DNA of 64,000 nt from Marsupella aquatica (Eukaryota > Marchantiophyta): the NCBI GenBank assembly GCA_973895155.1, contig OZ316891.1:29264001-29328000 (forward strand). Reading direction: 5' to 3'. The notes beneath the pieces are model-generated. The model did no database searches. It was not told the origin of the DNA and saw only the letters and a list, made by a program, of their open reading frames with translations. Made by a program: the position numbers and the translations under genes. How positions within the stretch are numbered: position 1 is the stretch's first letter; each line of letters opens with the position of its first letter. Below, one piece after another: positions 1-11,430 of this stretch.

Positions 1-625
1 TGCCCTCCCACGCACTTGACTGCCAGGTACAACAGATGAACAGAAGGTACTTTTCTTACACTCTTGGTGAGGGTATAGTTTCATTTCCTTCTATAAGTCA
101 CGGGAATCGAATTGAATGTTGTCCGTTGTGTAGGCGGTCGCTGCCAGTAGCCGGTCGGCGCAGGTTAGCTGCGCGTAGAATGAAACTAAATATGTCAAAC
201 GTGCCACTGTTAACATCCAACAGGCTCTGTCCTGATGGTAGATGGGTGAGAATGTGGCCAGGGAGGCTGCGGGTTCGAAACTTGCTGGCCTTGTTTTCCC
301 TTTTAACAGAGATCCCCCCAAAAGTGGGGTACAGAGATCTCTAGTGACATTAGTACGTTCTTTTATTCCACTCCAGAGTTTAACACACATCCTCCCCCAA
401 AAGTGGGGTTCACTAGTACTTAGTGACACTTGAAATTTTTTCATTCAAGGAGAGTAACCGGCTGTAGCAGTTTCCGGTCATTGTTCACTCAACTACAAGG
501 CAACATTAATTGTCAAACACGTGACTCGTAGAAGTGAGTATAGTTTCTCCTTGCCCTCACACGCACTTGATTGCCAGGTATAACTAAATATACTTTTCTT
601 ACACTCCTGGTGAAGGTACAATACC
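1..625. repeat. Direct repeat pair (1-86 and 552-625)
   Basis: The first ~86 bases return at 552-625 in the same orientation with scattered substitutions (shared landmarks: cacgcacttga, gccaggta, tacttttcttacactc). They could be the ends of a decayed element or an old segmental duplication. Between them, cccccaaaagtggggt occurs at about 313 and 394. No gene is seen in this stretch. Confidence 0.6.
230..300 (+). repeat. tRNA-like pol III promoter boxes (possible SINE head)
   Basis: An A-box-like tggtagatggg (236-246) is followed 25 bases later by a B-box-like ggttcgaaact (272-282). Known tRNA-derived SINEs carry this pair. I see no cloverleaf, so it is not a working tRNA gene. A T-rich stretch follows at 293-305. 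Chance similarity is possible. Confidence 0.35.
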
Positions 626-635
626 TCCTAGCTCT

Positions 636-794
636 CCGTGCATGTGTGTCATACATGACACTCCTTCACTGCAAGCTTTTTTGTCTCTATTGTAAATGAC
701 TTACTACCCATATTTACCTTTTGAATGCACATCAAACATGAATGTAGAATAATTAGAAAACAATTTTCATATTAAAACAATTCATGTAGAATTG
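636..794 (+). repeat. Left member of a direct repeat flanking the retrotransposon
   Basis: This stretch is similar in order and wording to 5437-5572 (ccgtgcatg, caagcttttttgt, atgaatgtagaataatt, aaaacaatt.atg). The two copies bracket the 186-bp array and the reverse transcriptase region in the same orientation. They are diverged, so the duplication is old. Confidence 0.65.
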
Positions 795-818
795 TACCCT
801 CATGTCCTCCCCTCCGTG

Positions 819-1587
819 CATATCTCCCTCAGTTTTTCTCGGAATCTGGATCTGTCACCTGATTCGGAAAGCTCTTCTCGAGGTGCTTCAAATCGACCCC
901 AAGATCGGCCCCAACGGTCAAGTTTCGCCACAGTTCTCCTCGGATTTGATTTCGACTTTCTTCTTCGGTTTCGGCAGGGTGCTTTTTCGTGACGGTTTCG
1001 GGAACATATCTCCCTCAGTTTTTCTCGGAATCTGGATCTGTCAACTGATCCGGAAAGCTCTTCTCGAGGCGCTTCAAATCGACCCCAAGATCAGCCCCAA
1101 CGGTCAAGTTTCGCCACAGTTCTCCTCAGATTTGATTTCGACTTTCTTCTTCGGTTTCGGCAGGGTGCTTTTTCGTGACGGTTTCGGGACCATATCTCCC
1201 TCAGTTTTTCTCGGAATCTGGATCTGTCAACTGATTCGGAAAGCTCTTCTCGAGGCGCTTCAAATCGACCCCAAGATCAGCCCAAACAGTTGAGTTTCGA
1301 CACAGTTCTCCTGAGATTTGATTTCGACTTTCTTCTTCGGTTTCGGTAGGGTACTTTTTCGTGACAGTTTCGGGCCCATATCTCCTTCAGTTTTACTCGG
1401 AATCCGGATCTGTCAACTGATTCGGAAAGCTCTTCTCGAGTCGCTTCAAATCGCTCCCAACATCAGCCCAAATGGTCGAGTTTCGCCATGGTTCTCTTCG
1501 GATTTGTTTTCGACTTTCTTCTTCGGTTTCGGCAGGGTGCTTTTTCAGGACAGTTTCGGGACCATATCTCCCTCAGTTTTACTCGGA
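819..1587 (+). repeat. 186-bp tandem array, four full copies plus a partial one
   Basis: Copies begin with catatctcc at 819, 1005, 1191, 1377 and 1563, so the period is exactly 186 bases each time. The first three copies stay open in one plus-strand frame (802-1293), giving a 62-residue repeated peptide that starts ISPSVFLGIWIC. A TGA at 1291 interrupts copy 3, and the same frame reopens from 1318. The array lies directly upstream of the reverse transcriptase region, so it may be its repeated 5' end. It could equally be an unrelated satellite whose period happens to be a multiple of three. No known protein domain is recognised. Confidence 0.85.
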
Positions 1588-1724
1588 TATTCAGCAGATG
1601 GATATTCACTCGCGTCGACTCCCCAACAGACACATCGACGAGTGCTTCAGCTTTGCTCCTTACTGTGCGTGCACCTACTCAACGGTTTCCTAGGCTGGCG
1701 GTTGGTGCCGTTTCTTGACCTGAT

Positions 1725-4700
1725 GTGGTGGGCTCTCTCCATCGCCCCCCCTTTCTTTTCACATGCCTTGGTTGGGCCTTTTGTCGCTTCTTGATCGCTC
1801 GTCATGTCTGCGTTGAGAGTGTTGGCGCGGGGCAAGCGCCCAGCCCCACCACCCACTTCTCCCCCGTCCTCCCCCCCCCTCGTGGTTGTCTTCGTGTTTG
1901 CTCTTCTTCACTGGATCTCTCTCATCTTCGTGATGACCCCATGCCCGATGCTCTGCCAGTCCCCCCAGTCTACTGCCCACCCCATCGTCGCCCTGGCTCC
2001 TCTCCCCACCCCATTCCCCCTCCACCCATTTACCATTCTCCTCCGGCCTCCTCGTCCACATCTGTTCCACCCCCACCTCCTGTCCAGTCTTTCCCTGCTC
2101 CCTCCCCGGACGAGCATCCCCTGCATACTTGTCATGATTGTGGATGGGTGGGCATCTCCCTCCCTCATCATCGCGGGCGGGGGCGGTGCCATCGTCGCCA
2201 GCAAGCACAATCCCAGCCCCAGCCCCCTATTGACCTTGTTAGCTCTGCCCCTCCCTCCTTGGAGGCTCCCGAGCAGGCATGGAGTTGGGTTCGCACTCTA
2301 GACCCCCTTCCAGCCTATCATCTAGGGTATATTAGACCTCGCCTTTATAACCACATTCCTCTGGCGTTGCGCCCTTTAGTTCGGTCCTCCTTGTTGCAGC
2401 TCATGCAGCTTATCTTGGCGCATCCTATGGAGGTCTCCTACTGGTCTTTACTGATGCTTTTTCCACAGTGGACTCTTACCCTCCCTAGTCATGGTGGTCG
2501 TGTGGGTCACCGTGAGACTGCTTCTCGTATCCATCATTTTTTGCTGGGAGATTGGGCGCAGCTTCAGGAAGAGTACTTTCTTCGCGCCCGGTCTTTTACC
2601 GCCCGTGCTTTGTCTGACCCAACTCGCCACTCTCATCCTCCTGAGCATAGACGTCTTCGTCGCTCTTGTCATTTAGCCCAGACTGGTGAATATCGTCGGG
2701 CTGTCCAGGCCCTTTCTCCCACCACACCAGCCCCCCCTGGCGAGGCCACCTCGACGGCCCTTCAGGATCTCCATCTGCAGCCCCATGATCAGCTCCCTTT
2801 GTTCGTAGAGGATTTTGAGCCTGAGGAGGATCTTCAGTTTAGTCGGGACCACTTCACCTATGCCTTCCTCCATGCCCCTCGTTGCGCTGCTGGTGGCCCC
2901 TCCGGCTATGTCTTTGAGCATTTTCGTGATTTATTCCCCCCTGAGGATCCTCAGTCTGGTTTTCCAGTTTTCTTCTCCTTTTGCCAGTGTATTGCAGCCG
3001 GTCGTTTGCCTCCTCCCGTCTCTCGGCTCTTGAGTGCTTCTCATTTATTGGCCTTGGCTAAGTCTTCATCGGGTGTTCGGCCAATTGCTATTGGGGAGGT
3101 TTTTCTTCGTCTGGTGTCTCGCACACTTTCCTCGCAGTTTCGCTCTGCACTATCGGATCATCTCTCTCCACATCAGTTTGCAGTGGGCGTTCCTGGCGGT
3201 TGTGAGACAGTTATTGCGGGTATTCGAGCTACCTTGGACCTCCACCCTGATTGGGTTGTCCTCCAGGTTGATGTCTCTAACGCTTTTAATACGGTTTCTC
3301 GGGCAGCCATTTTTCGTGCTTTGAGGGCAGCGGATCCAGACATCCAGTCCCTGATCCCCTTGTTTTTATGGACTCGAGGCCCCACTCTTCTATAGTCATC
3401 ACTCCTCTACCGGAGTGTATACCACTCTTTCTTCTGCAGAAGGTACATGTCAGGGTGACCCTTTGGGTGGGCCTCTTTTTGCCATTGCCCATTTTACAGC
3501 TTTACGGGAAGCCGCCATGGCCCACCCCCAGTGTATCTTTCCCTCCCTTTCAGATGACACCCACATCATTGGTCCTCCTACCGCGGTTACTTCTGCCCTC
3601 GCCACTCTTTCCACCCATTTGATGGGCCTCGGTTTACGGGTTTAGCCTATGAAGAGTCGTGCATGGAGTCCGGCTGGGTTACCCTCTGATCTTGCGCTTC
3701 CTCCAGGGTTCTTACGTCCAGCCGATGGTCTTCGGGTCCTTGGCTCTCCAGTCGGTACCGTCTCCTTTTGCTCATCTTTCATCGCTGACGCTCTACAGGC
3801 CGCCTTAGCCCCTACTCCTATGCTCCCTAAGTTAGCAGATTCTCAGGCAGCATTTGGGATGTTGTTGAGGTGCATCCACCCTCGTGCGTCTTATCTGGCT
3901 CGGACGCATCCCCCTACCGAGGATCTTTGTCTCCACCTTCGAGCATTTGATGTCTCCATTTGTGAGACTCTGGCCTCTCTTTTAGGGCCGGGTACGTTGC
4001 TCTCATCTCCGTGGCTTCATCGACAACTCGGTCTTCCTATTTCGCAGGGTGGTTTTGGTCTTACTTCCATTGAGAGCCTTGCACCTTTGGCCTTTTTGGG
4101 TGCGTGGGCGGCCGCCTTCTCATTGTTCGCCGATCGTTTCCTTACTGAGGATCGCCCTTTTTTACTTTCATCTCTCATGGAGGTAGAGGAGGGTTCCCTC
4201 CCGTTTCAGGTTCATTTGCGCGGGGCGCGGTCATCATTACCAGATCCCGTTCGCGCTACATTACCTTCTTTTCAGGAGTTTTTATCCTTGGATCCCATCC
4301 GTCTTCAGGCAGACCTCGTTGGGCGTATGCACGCTTTCACCCTTTCCAGCATCCTCTCCGAGGCACCTGACACAGGCCGAGCTCGGATTCTTTCTTCCGG
4401 AGGGAAGGGCGCAGGAGGATGGCTTTAGGCCAATCCAGTCATTCCTCATTTGCGGATGTCTTCAGCGGAGTTCTCCACAGCCATGCGTCTTCGTCTGGGG
4501 CTGCCCCACCCACTTCTTGCAGGTTTACCTCCTTCTTGCACTTGTGGGAAGCCTTGTGATGCCACAGGTGTCCATCTTCTTCGGTGCAGTTTGGGAGGTG
4601 AAACCATTACTGTTCACGACGCGGTGCGCGATGCGACTGCTCAGGTTCTCTCTGGCTCTTTGGTATGTGTGTGGCGGGAGGTGGTACTCGAGTTACCTGG

Positions 4701-5190
4701 TCCTCCATCCCAGCGGTTACGGGTGGATCTTACTATGGTCCGTGAGGGTCAACGTACTTTGGCAGATGTAGTGGTGGCAAACCCATTGCGCCAAGACATC
4801 CTTGGGACAGCGGCAACAACGGCAGGGGCCACAGCGTCACGTGCGGCAACCACGAAGGAGGCCAAATATGCTGCACGAGCTTCATTCGACAACTTCCTCC
4901 CCCTTGCTCTGGAGCTCTTCGGGCGTCTTCATCCTCAGTTTGATGGGCTTCTTCGGCAAGCTGCCCGGGATGTTCATGGCCGAATGGGTCCCACCGGACC
5001 CCCGCTATCTGTTTTGACCACGCACTTTCGCCAACGCATTTCAGTCACCTTACAACGTGCTCAAGCTCGGGCCATCTATCGTCGATCTCTTACAGTGGGT
5101 GCTAGTGTGCCTCCGCAGCGGCTAGCTCCCCTAGAGGATGTTCCAATCCCACTTGCCGATCTAGTTTTGACCCTTGATGTGGACCATTAG
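1725..5190 (+). pseudogene. Decayed non-LTR retrotransposon ORF: reverse transcriptase with probable restriction-like endonuclease
   Basis: This is a reverse transcriptase of LINE type, broken in at least three places. The N-terminal part is proline-rich and has one CxxC...H...H zinc-finger-like cluster near 2128-2200 (HTCHDCGW). Reverse transcriptase motifs follow in order: SGVRPIAIGE (about 3068-3100), the motif A aspartate in VDVSNAFNTVSR (about 3265-3302), motif B QGDPLGGPLF (about 3450) and motif C SDDTHI (about 3550). The last has serine where Y/F-A is usual. Downstream is a Cys/His cluster (CTCGKPC...HLLRC, about 4540-4585), then LRVDLTMV...LADVVVANPL (about 4720-4790), which resembles the PD-(D/E)XK nuclease of R2-like LINEs. 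No apurinic endonuclease is seen. Damage: a one-base frameshift at about 3390 and in-frame TAG codons at 3643 and 4426, both explainable by CAG to TAG. The start is uncertain. The final stop is at 5190, followed by a T-rich 3' region to about 5430. Confidence 0.85.
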
Positions 5191-5430
5191 CTTTTTGTCA
5201 CATTTGCTATGAATGATGTGGACCTCGGTCCGGTTGGGTTAGTTTTAGTCCCTCTTTCTTGGTTTTTAGGGGTTCCCTATTGCTCATTTCTTACTTTTAG
5301 TTCCTCTTTTTCGGTGTTTTGAGGTTCCCTTTTGTTCACTTCTTTTAGGTTTGGTTTTGTCCACTTGGACCCTCTTTTGTTTGTTCTTGTGTACAGTGTT
5401 TGGTCCCTTTCTATAAAAAGTGTGTGTATA
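5191..5430 (+). other. Probable 3' untranslated region of the retrotransposon
   Basis: The strand is T- and G-rich with repeated phrases such as ggttccct and ttttagttcc, and ends near ctataaaaag. It lies between the last codon of the reverse transcriptase ORF and the right flanking repeat. No poly(A) tail is visible. Confidence 0.4.
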
Positions 5431-5436
5431 TTACAT

Positions 5437-5572
5437 CCGTGCATGACTCTATTCCTTTCATGACAAGCTTTTTTGTTTGATCTAGACTACTTCCTACCCA
5501 GAGCTACCTTTTAAAACAAACCAATAATGAATGTAGAATAATTTTCATTTAAAAACAATTAATGTGAAATTT
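5437..5572 (+). repeat. Right member of the direct repeat flanking the retrotransposon
   Basis: This is the counterpart of 636-794, about 20 bases shorter through small deletions. The stretch that follows (5573-5870) is A-rich non-coding sequence with no feature I can support. Confidence 0.65.
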
Positions 5573-5872
5573 TCAGGTCTATTCTATCCATCTTTCAATT
5601 TTTCCTTTGTACAAATAACAATAAAATCAGAATAAACTTACTGTTTGACAAAGAGCAAACAAAATACAACCTTGGTAATAATAAAATGAAGAAATCAAAA
5701 GACTCATCATATCAAACACAATAATACACTCCCCCCCTACAAAATAAATAAATATTCTTCATTCTTTACAAAATGAAAAATAGGAGAGAGCAAATTTTGC
5801 CCTCTATCAAAAAAGTCTTTTTTGCAGATATTTTTGTAATCTTTACATATGTATTGTTTTTCAACATCTTTT

Positions 5873-6304
5873 TTTCATTTCGCCATTTTTTTCACATTCA
5901 CATCTTTATCTCACCATGACATTTTTTCCTCACTTGACATATTTTCTCCCCTTGACATCTTTTTCTCTCCTCCACATCTTCTCTCACCTTGACAACTTTA
6001 TCTCAGTGCGAAATCTTTCACTCATGCTCAACATTTCTTTCCTCAACATATTTTCCTCATTTTTACATCTTTTTTTCACTTCGCGATCATTTCTCTCCCC
6101 AACAACTTTTCTTCACCTCGGCTTCTTCTTCTCTCATCGACATATTTTTTCATCTCAACACCCTTTCCTCACCTCACATCTTTTTTTCACCTCAATTTCT
6201 TTTTCTCTCCTCAACTTGTTTTTTTCTCATGGACATCTTTTTTCATCATAACATCTTTCCCTCATCTCAACATCTTTTGTGCAACGCACAGTCATGGGGC
6301 TAGT
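5873..6304 (+). mobile_element. Helitron-like element: pyrimidine array with hairpin and CTAG 3' end
   Basis: A degenerate array of ~20-base units (catctttttctcacctt-like) runs from about 5873 to 6277. It ends in a perfect stem tgtgc-aac-gcaca (6278-6290), nine bases, then CTAG (6300-6303) followed by T. Helitrons are known to end with a short hairpin about 10 bases before CTRR and to insert between A and T. The same hairpin-plus-end pattern recurs elsewhere in this window, which supports a real terminus. No helicase gene is present and I could not fix the 5' end. Confidence 0.6.
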
Positions 6305-9300
6305 AGTATATATTATAGTGCCAGAAAACAGGGGGCGCTGAACCAGGAGATAGGATCACACGGGCCAAAAAAAACACAATCAAGGGATAACAAGAAAATA
6401 ACCAGGGCACAAACCCAGCAAAAGGAGAACAAAAGACACACAAACAATAGTTATAATTATAAATATGACTTAGGTGTGAAGACGGATCGTGGGATCGTGT
6501 CCCTGTGATAGCCGACGGCTGAGCTTCACCGAGAGACTCAAGCCGCACGATCCGAAAACCCTAACTGTAATTTCCTTCTCCCTAAAACCAACCCTAAAAT
6601 CCTAACCCTAAGTTCCTGCTCGGTAAATTACACCAACGTGCTCGGCTGCAATCCTGGTTCTCAGTCTGGTGCACAGCCGACGCCGGATTCATTTGGCTGT
6701 GGCGATGTCGGAGTTGGCGATGTCGGAGCCTTCTTCAGTGGCAGTGTACCCAGCTGACCAATTGATTGAGCTCGTAACTGTGTGAGGTTTGTTTCTTAAG
6801 CAGATTTTTCTGCATGGGATGTGTAGTTTTCAGTCTCTGGTTTGCTACTTTTGGTTTACGTGGATGTTGGTCACATTGCATCGGCCTCCTGTCAATTACT
6901 GATGTCGGAGTCGTCGAGGAATGTACACCATCGACCTTGATTGTGTTTTCTCTCTGTTTTTTGGAGCTCCCTCGTTCAAGTTTTCTGGTTTGTAGCTGAG
7001 CTGTACAAGTCTCTCCTCTTCTGGTGTGATGTACCCGACCGGAGTGCCCTTGGAGAGATTAGATTGGAACCTTTTTGGAAAGGATTCGCAGGGGACGATT
7101 GGTACTGCCATATTGTGGTTACATTTAGGTTTCTCCCGTTAACAGTTAATCTTCTCGGAGCGTATTGTGATCAAAGCGAGCAATATCTTTTCCTCTGCTT
7201 GTCTCGGAGCTTTGCCGTCTCCTTTCTTCTAGTTTGATGAACCCAACTGGAATGTTCGTGGAGAGATGAGGTTGCAACGTTTCTGAAAAGGATGTTCTGG
7301 CTACGATTTGTACTGATTGTCTTATATTACATTGCCATTTCTCCCCGAATAGTTAGTCTAGTCATCCTGCAGTTCGAACGTGTTCTTGTAATAAGCTCTC
7401 CGAAGACCAATGGTTCTGTGACGACCGACCGCACTGTGGTGATGTAATCCATTGGGAGATTCTATTTGAGTGTGTTTGGTTCTTTCAAGCCTCCACTTTC
7501 ACAACTGTTCTCATTCACTCTCTTCCAAGCGTCCACTAAATGCGTAGCGGAAATCTGACGTTGTACCCCTTGCCAAAGTTTCTCGTCCTGACGTCATCTT
7601 GCTGGACTAGGTCTCCTTTCTTGGAGAGTAGTTTGTGGTCATCTGATGGCCTTCTGTATTATAGTTATCTTGTCAGGTCGGTCTCCATCATGCATTCGGC
7701 TCATGAAGATCGGATGTTAAGGAATCTTTCTTACTCATTTGTCCGAAACTCCCTCATTTTGATCTGGCTTCCTCCGCTGGTCTTGCACTACGAAATGGAA
7801 TGATGGTCTGCTGTAATGATGTGCAGTGCTTGCCTCTTCGGAATGAATTCAATTTTCAGAGACCTCAGTTAATTTCATGCCGATTTTACTATATGCACTA
7901 CCGCAGACGGAACTTAACGTATGTCCTCTCAACTTCCCAAGAGCTGTTCATCCAAAGAAGGGACAAGGATTGGTGCGGGTATTGCTGAATGAGGATTCAA
8001 TTCATAGACCTGTTCTGAATTCCTTTGAGGAAACAAACATGCATCACCATCTGACAGCTTGCCGCATACCTCTTTCTCCATACAGTGTGTTCGTCCTTGG
8101 TTATCTACTTTCTTAAATGACCGATCTGAATCGGGTAAGCTTTTGAATCCTGGTGTTTTCGTACCTCATTCAATAGGGTGGGTATATCTGCCTCTCTTTT
8201 CTTCAGTTAGATCATGTCGCAAGACTTGTTTTGACATGTGATCCTTCTGTCCGAGTCAGCTTACAGTGACCTCGAGATATCGTTTCATTGCCCAAGACTT
8301 TGTAAGTCGGATGGGTTAATTGATTGTTGCTCGAGTACATCCGATGATCAATGTTCTGTTCATCTTGTTTTAATCTGGCGTAGTTGTATCACAGAATTGT
8401 TCCTCCTGCCTAGTCTATAGTCTAGATTTCTGCTATCCCTGAGAGGAACCTGAACCTGGCTCTCTGATCTCCCGTCCGATGAGCCTTGTCCTCTAATCAA
8501 CGAGAATTCATGTAGTAGCTCCTGATTCCAGCAACATCCAGAGGTCAGGCCTTTCCCATGGATCGTAGACAATCAGTCCCCCTACCCAATTAAAAGAGGG
8601 TCGAACAGGTCAAAAATGATAAACAAAGCTGAAGGTTTTAGTAAATGTAGTCTGTCCGTATTGGTGGTCCTTGTTTCCGATGTTCAGTCTTTCCTGTGCT
8701 CCCTGCTGAATCAGGGACGTTGTAGAGCAATTAGCCGCCTGGTGGTGGCGTAGCAAGTGACGAAAGGAATTGCAAGAAGTGAAGTAGTTTTCAAGGAGTG
8801 GTCATTCATGATCAAGTTAATCTCTACGGCGATCAAGCGAGGAAGATAAATAACAAGAAGTGACAAGGAGTAGAGAAGATCCCACTATGTGCACAAACAA
8901 ACAGTGCCAATCACTGAAGGTACAAAGTGCCGGTGAAATCTTGAAATCTTATTTCTCTAATGGCACGAGAATAGTTTGCTGCATCATTGCCATGTGTTGG
9001 AAATAGAATAGCTTTATCGAAAAGCTAGAAATTCCCCTTGGAAGGGTCGAGGATAACTCTAAAGAAGTTGCACTAGGAGACGCTGTTGAAGATATCGATG
9101 AGAATAATCCCTCGTACAACAGTCACAATTCAGTTCTCGACGTACGTCATAAATTAAAGGCACCTAGAGATCGAAGACTTTGTCATACTAGACTTTGTCA
9201 TAGTTGTCATCCCTAGTCAATTTGAGAATAACCAGGATTTCTGTACTCAAGGTATCTACAGATGAAGACTTTTTCAAGAGTGGCATCCCTACTGAACTTG

Positions 9301-9734
9301 AGAAGAACTAGGATTCAGTCCGGCCTCACTTGATGGACAGGCTACACCCAGCCAATTCGGGATAATATGGCGTCAGATTAGAAACAGTCAGCTTCCCGAT
9401 TGACGATCACACGACGACGACCCATGTTGGATCCAAAAGGCGACTAGAAATTTACCATGACCACAATTAATAGATTTTTTGCCTCGAAAAAACCAATTGA
9501 ACAGATTTACATAATTGCACTTCCCTACAATTTGGTGGCCCTTACCTACCTCTGGTGGACAATGTCTTGCAAATCGTTTTCAGATCTACAGTAGCTCTCG
9601 CTTTTGAGATCGAGCGTTCTCTGCCAGGTAGCAGCGGAGTTAACTTCGTTCTTAGACGTAGACGTATCGGCCTCCTACACTCGTAGATCGTACATGTCGA
9701 CGGAAGAGGTTCCAGCAGCTTGATCGCAAGAGGG
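6305..9734. other. Intergenic or non-coding transcribed region with telobox cluster and a local duplication
   Basis: Around 6550-6612 there are several aaccctaa-type telobox motifs, common near transcription starts of plant translation-related genes. No convincing exon chain was found downstream. Two diverged copies of a ~140-base segment lie about 208 bases apart (about 7018-7160 and 7226-7360; shared tgatg.accc, gagagat, tttctcccg). ORFs here are short and not protein-like. A non-coding RNA gene is possible but unproven. Confidence 0.35.
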
Positions 9735-10030
9735 AGGGCGGAATTTGGTACTGTGATGGCAGAGAGAATCTAGATTGGCATTCTCCTTTTGTTCTTGATA
9801 GAGATTTTTCATGACTGGATGATATTACTGCCGCAGAAGAGAATCAATTCAGGTTCTCTTTTTGTTCTCGATAGAGCTTTTTCATGACTGGATTATGTTA
9901 CTGCCGCAGAAGAGAATCAATTGAGCTTTTACAGAAGAGGGGGATTGGAATGTGATACTGTGACAGAGAAGTCAATATGGCTTTTCTCTTTTTGTTTTCG
10001 ATGGATTTCTCATAGCTGGACTCTGACTAA
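9735..10030 (+). repeat. Tandem repeat, ~73-bp unit
   Basis: Two good copies start near 9789 and 9862 (tttttgttctcgatagag, ttcatgactgga, actgccgcagaagagaatcaatt). A weaker third lies near 9980. The segment around 9745-9785 is also echoed at 9945-9980, so the array has a mixed history. The neighbouring 10031-10588 shows no supported gene. Confidence 0.7.
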
Positions 10031-10588
10031 AGACGCTAGAAGACCGGAGTGGCCCATTCACAGATATGCTCTCCTTGGGACAGGGCATTCAATTGTAACA
10101 GTACTGCTGAGTTCTAACATTTGTGAGTAGTAAGGTCAGTTCAATTTGGATGATGGACTTCGCTATGGGGAAACTTCTTCTTGAAGGGAATTTTGTGGGT
10201 CTACTCCAAACAGCAGTCCAAACCAAACGTCGTTGCTGAGATCGTCGCTGCCGTCAAAGCGTTCAGTTTTAAAGTCCCAGAGAGTGAGTACTATAGTCGT
10301 AGATCGTAGATCCGACACTAGCGGAGCTCGGGGGGAAAATGTGAACAAGAAATTAATTCAGATGGTGAGAGCAAAGTCTGTGTCAAATACTTCAATTCTA
10401 CAATTCCTGAATTGGAAGGCCGGGGAAGGAAACCTTCACTGCGACTTTGGGGTCAGATGGTTCCGCAATGGCGGTCTTAAGAGCTGGATTTATAAGGCGA
10501 ATTGCGGTACAGCTGGCTGAATGAGGGATATCGTGAATCCAAAAGACTACTCGGAAAGGATGAAGGTGGAAGTGTAGTAGTGGGACTG

Positions 10589-10985
10589 TTGATTTCGGCC
10601 CGTTTGGGGCCCTGTCTAACCGGTTTGGGGCAATAATTTGGCTAGTAATTTTTTGTCCCATTAGCCAATGTCCCACCTAATCACGGTACCCATTAGCCAG
10701 AATACCCATTAGCCAGAATCTAAGGGTCACCCTTAAATCTAGGGAGATCTACTGGACCAGAAAATAATCAAATAAGTAATATTGAGTCACAGTACCCATT
10801 ATCCAGAATTTAAGGGTCACCCTTAAATCTAGGGAGATCTACTGGACCAGAAAATAATCAAATAAGTAATATTGAGTCACAGGACCCATTAGCCAGAATC
10901 TAATTAAGGGGCACCCTTAAATATTGGGAGATCTAAAGTCAAGAAAGGAATATTGGGCATCTTCTCCTTCACAGAGTGAACCCTG
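10589..10985 (+). repeat. Dispersed repeat family copy 1, with internal ~90-bp tandem repeat
   Basis: The phrases tcccattagccaatgtcccacc, cattagccagaatct and atcttctccttcac mark a family that recurs at 15384-15690 and 52340-52610 in the same orientation. Here the core is tandemly repeated with a 90-base period, starting at 10703, 10793 and 10883; copies 1 and 2 are nearly identical. No coding capacity is seen. It is probably a non-autonomous element of unknown class. Confidence 0.65.
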
Positions 10986-11430
10986 GCCATCACCCTCCAA
11001 AAGGAGCATAAACAAGGACGAGAAATAATTTAATAATAATGACAAACACTCTCATTTGGAACGACTGGAAAGTATCACAATGCCCAAGGGGAAAAAATGC
11101 TGAACCGGGAGACATGCCCCAGGTATCGAAGTGCATAAGCTTCCTCCTTAAGCTTGGCTGCAACATGGCCAGGCATGTGTGCGGCAAGAGCGACATGGCT
11201 CCCCTAATAGGATCAGCAACAACCACATCTCCAAGAACACAAACCCCAGCCCTAGAAAAGACCAGATCTGTCTGCCGCTGGTCAAGAAGACCATCTTGAG
11301 GGGAGAAAACATGTCGTTGCTCCACGACAAGATAGTAACCAGAGTCCCGGGTAACGACAGCCACCACATCCAGAATGTCATCATAGGTGACAATCCTCTA
11401 TTAAAGAAAATTGTAAAGATTCCACGTCGA
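10986..11430. other. Non-coding stretch between repeats
   Basis: Several overlapping open frames exist on both strands (longest 126 codons), but none shows motifs or a conserved look and they are shadows of each other. I see no feature to support. Confidence 0.3.

Noticed and set aside
1759-2301. Long overlapping frames on the other strand and in a second plus frame of the retrotransposon
   Set aside because: They are shadows of the proline-rich reverse transcriptase ORF; they lack motifs.
7232-7290. C/D-box snoRNA (tgatga ... ctga)
   Set aside because: The boxes are about 50 bases apart with no terminal stem or guide match I could verify; the paralogous copy lacks the boxes.
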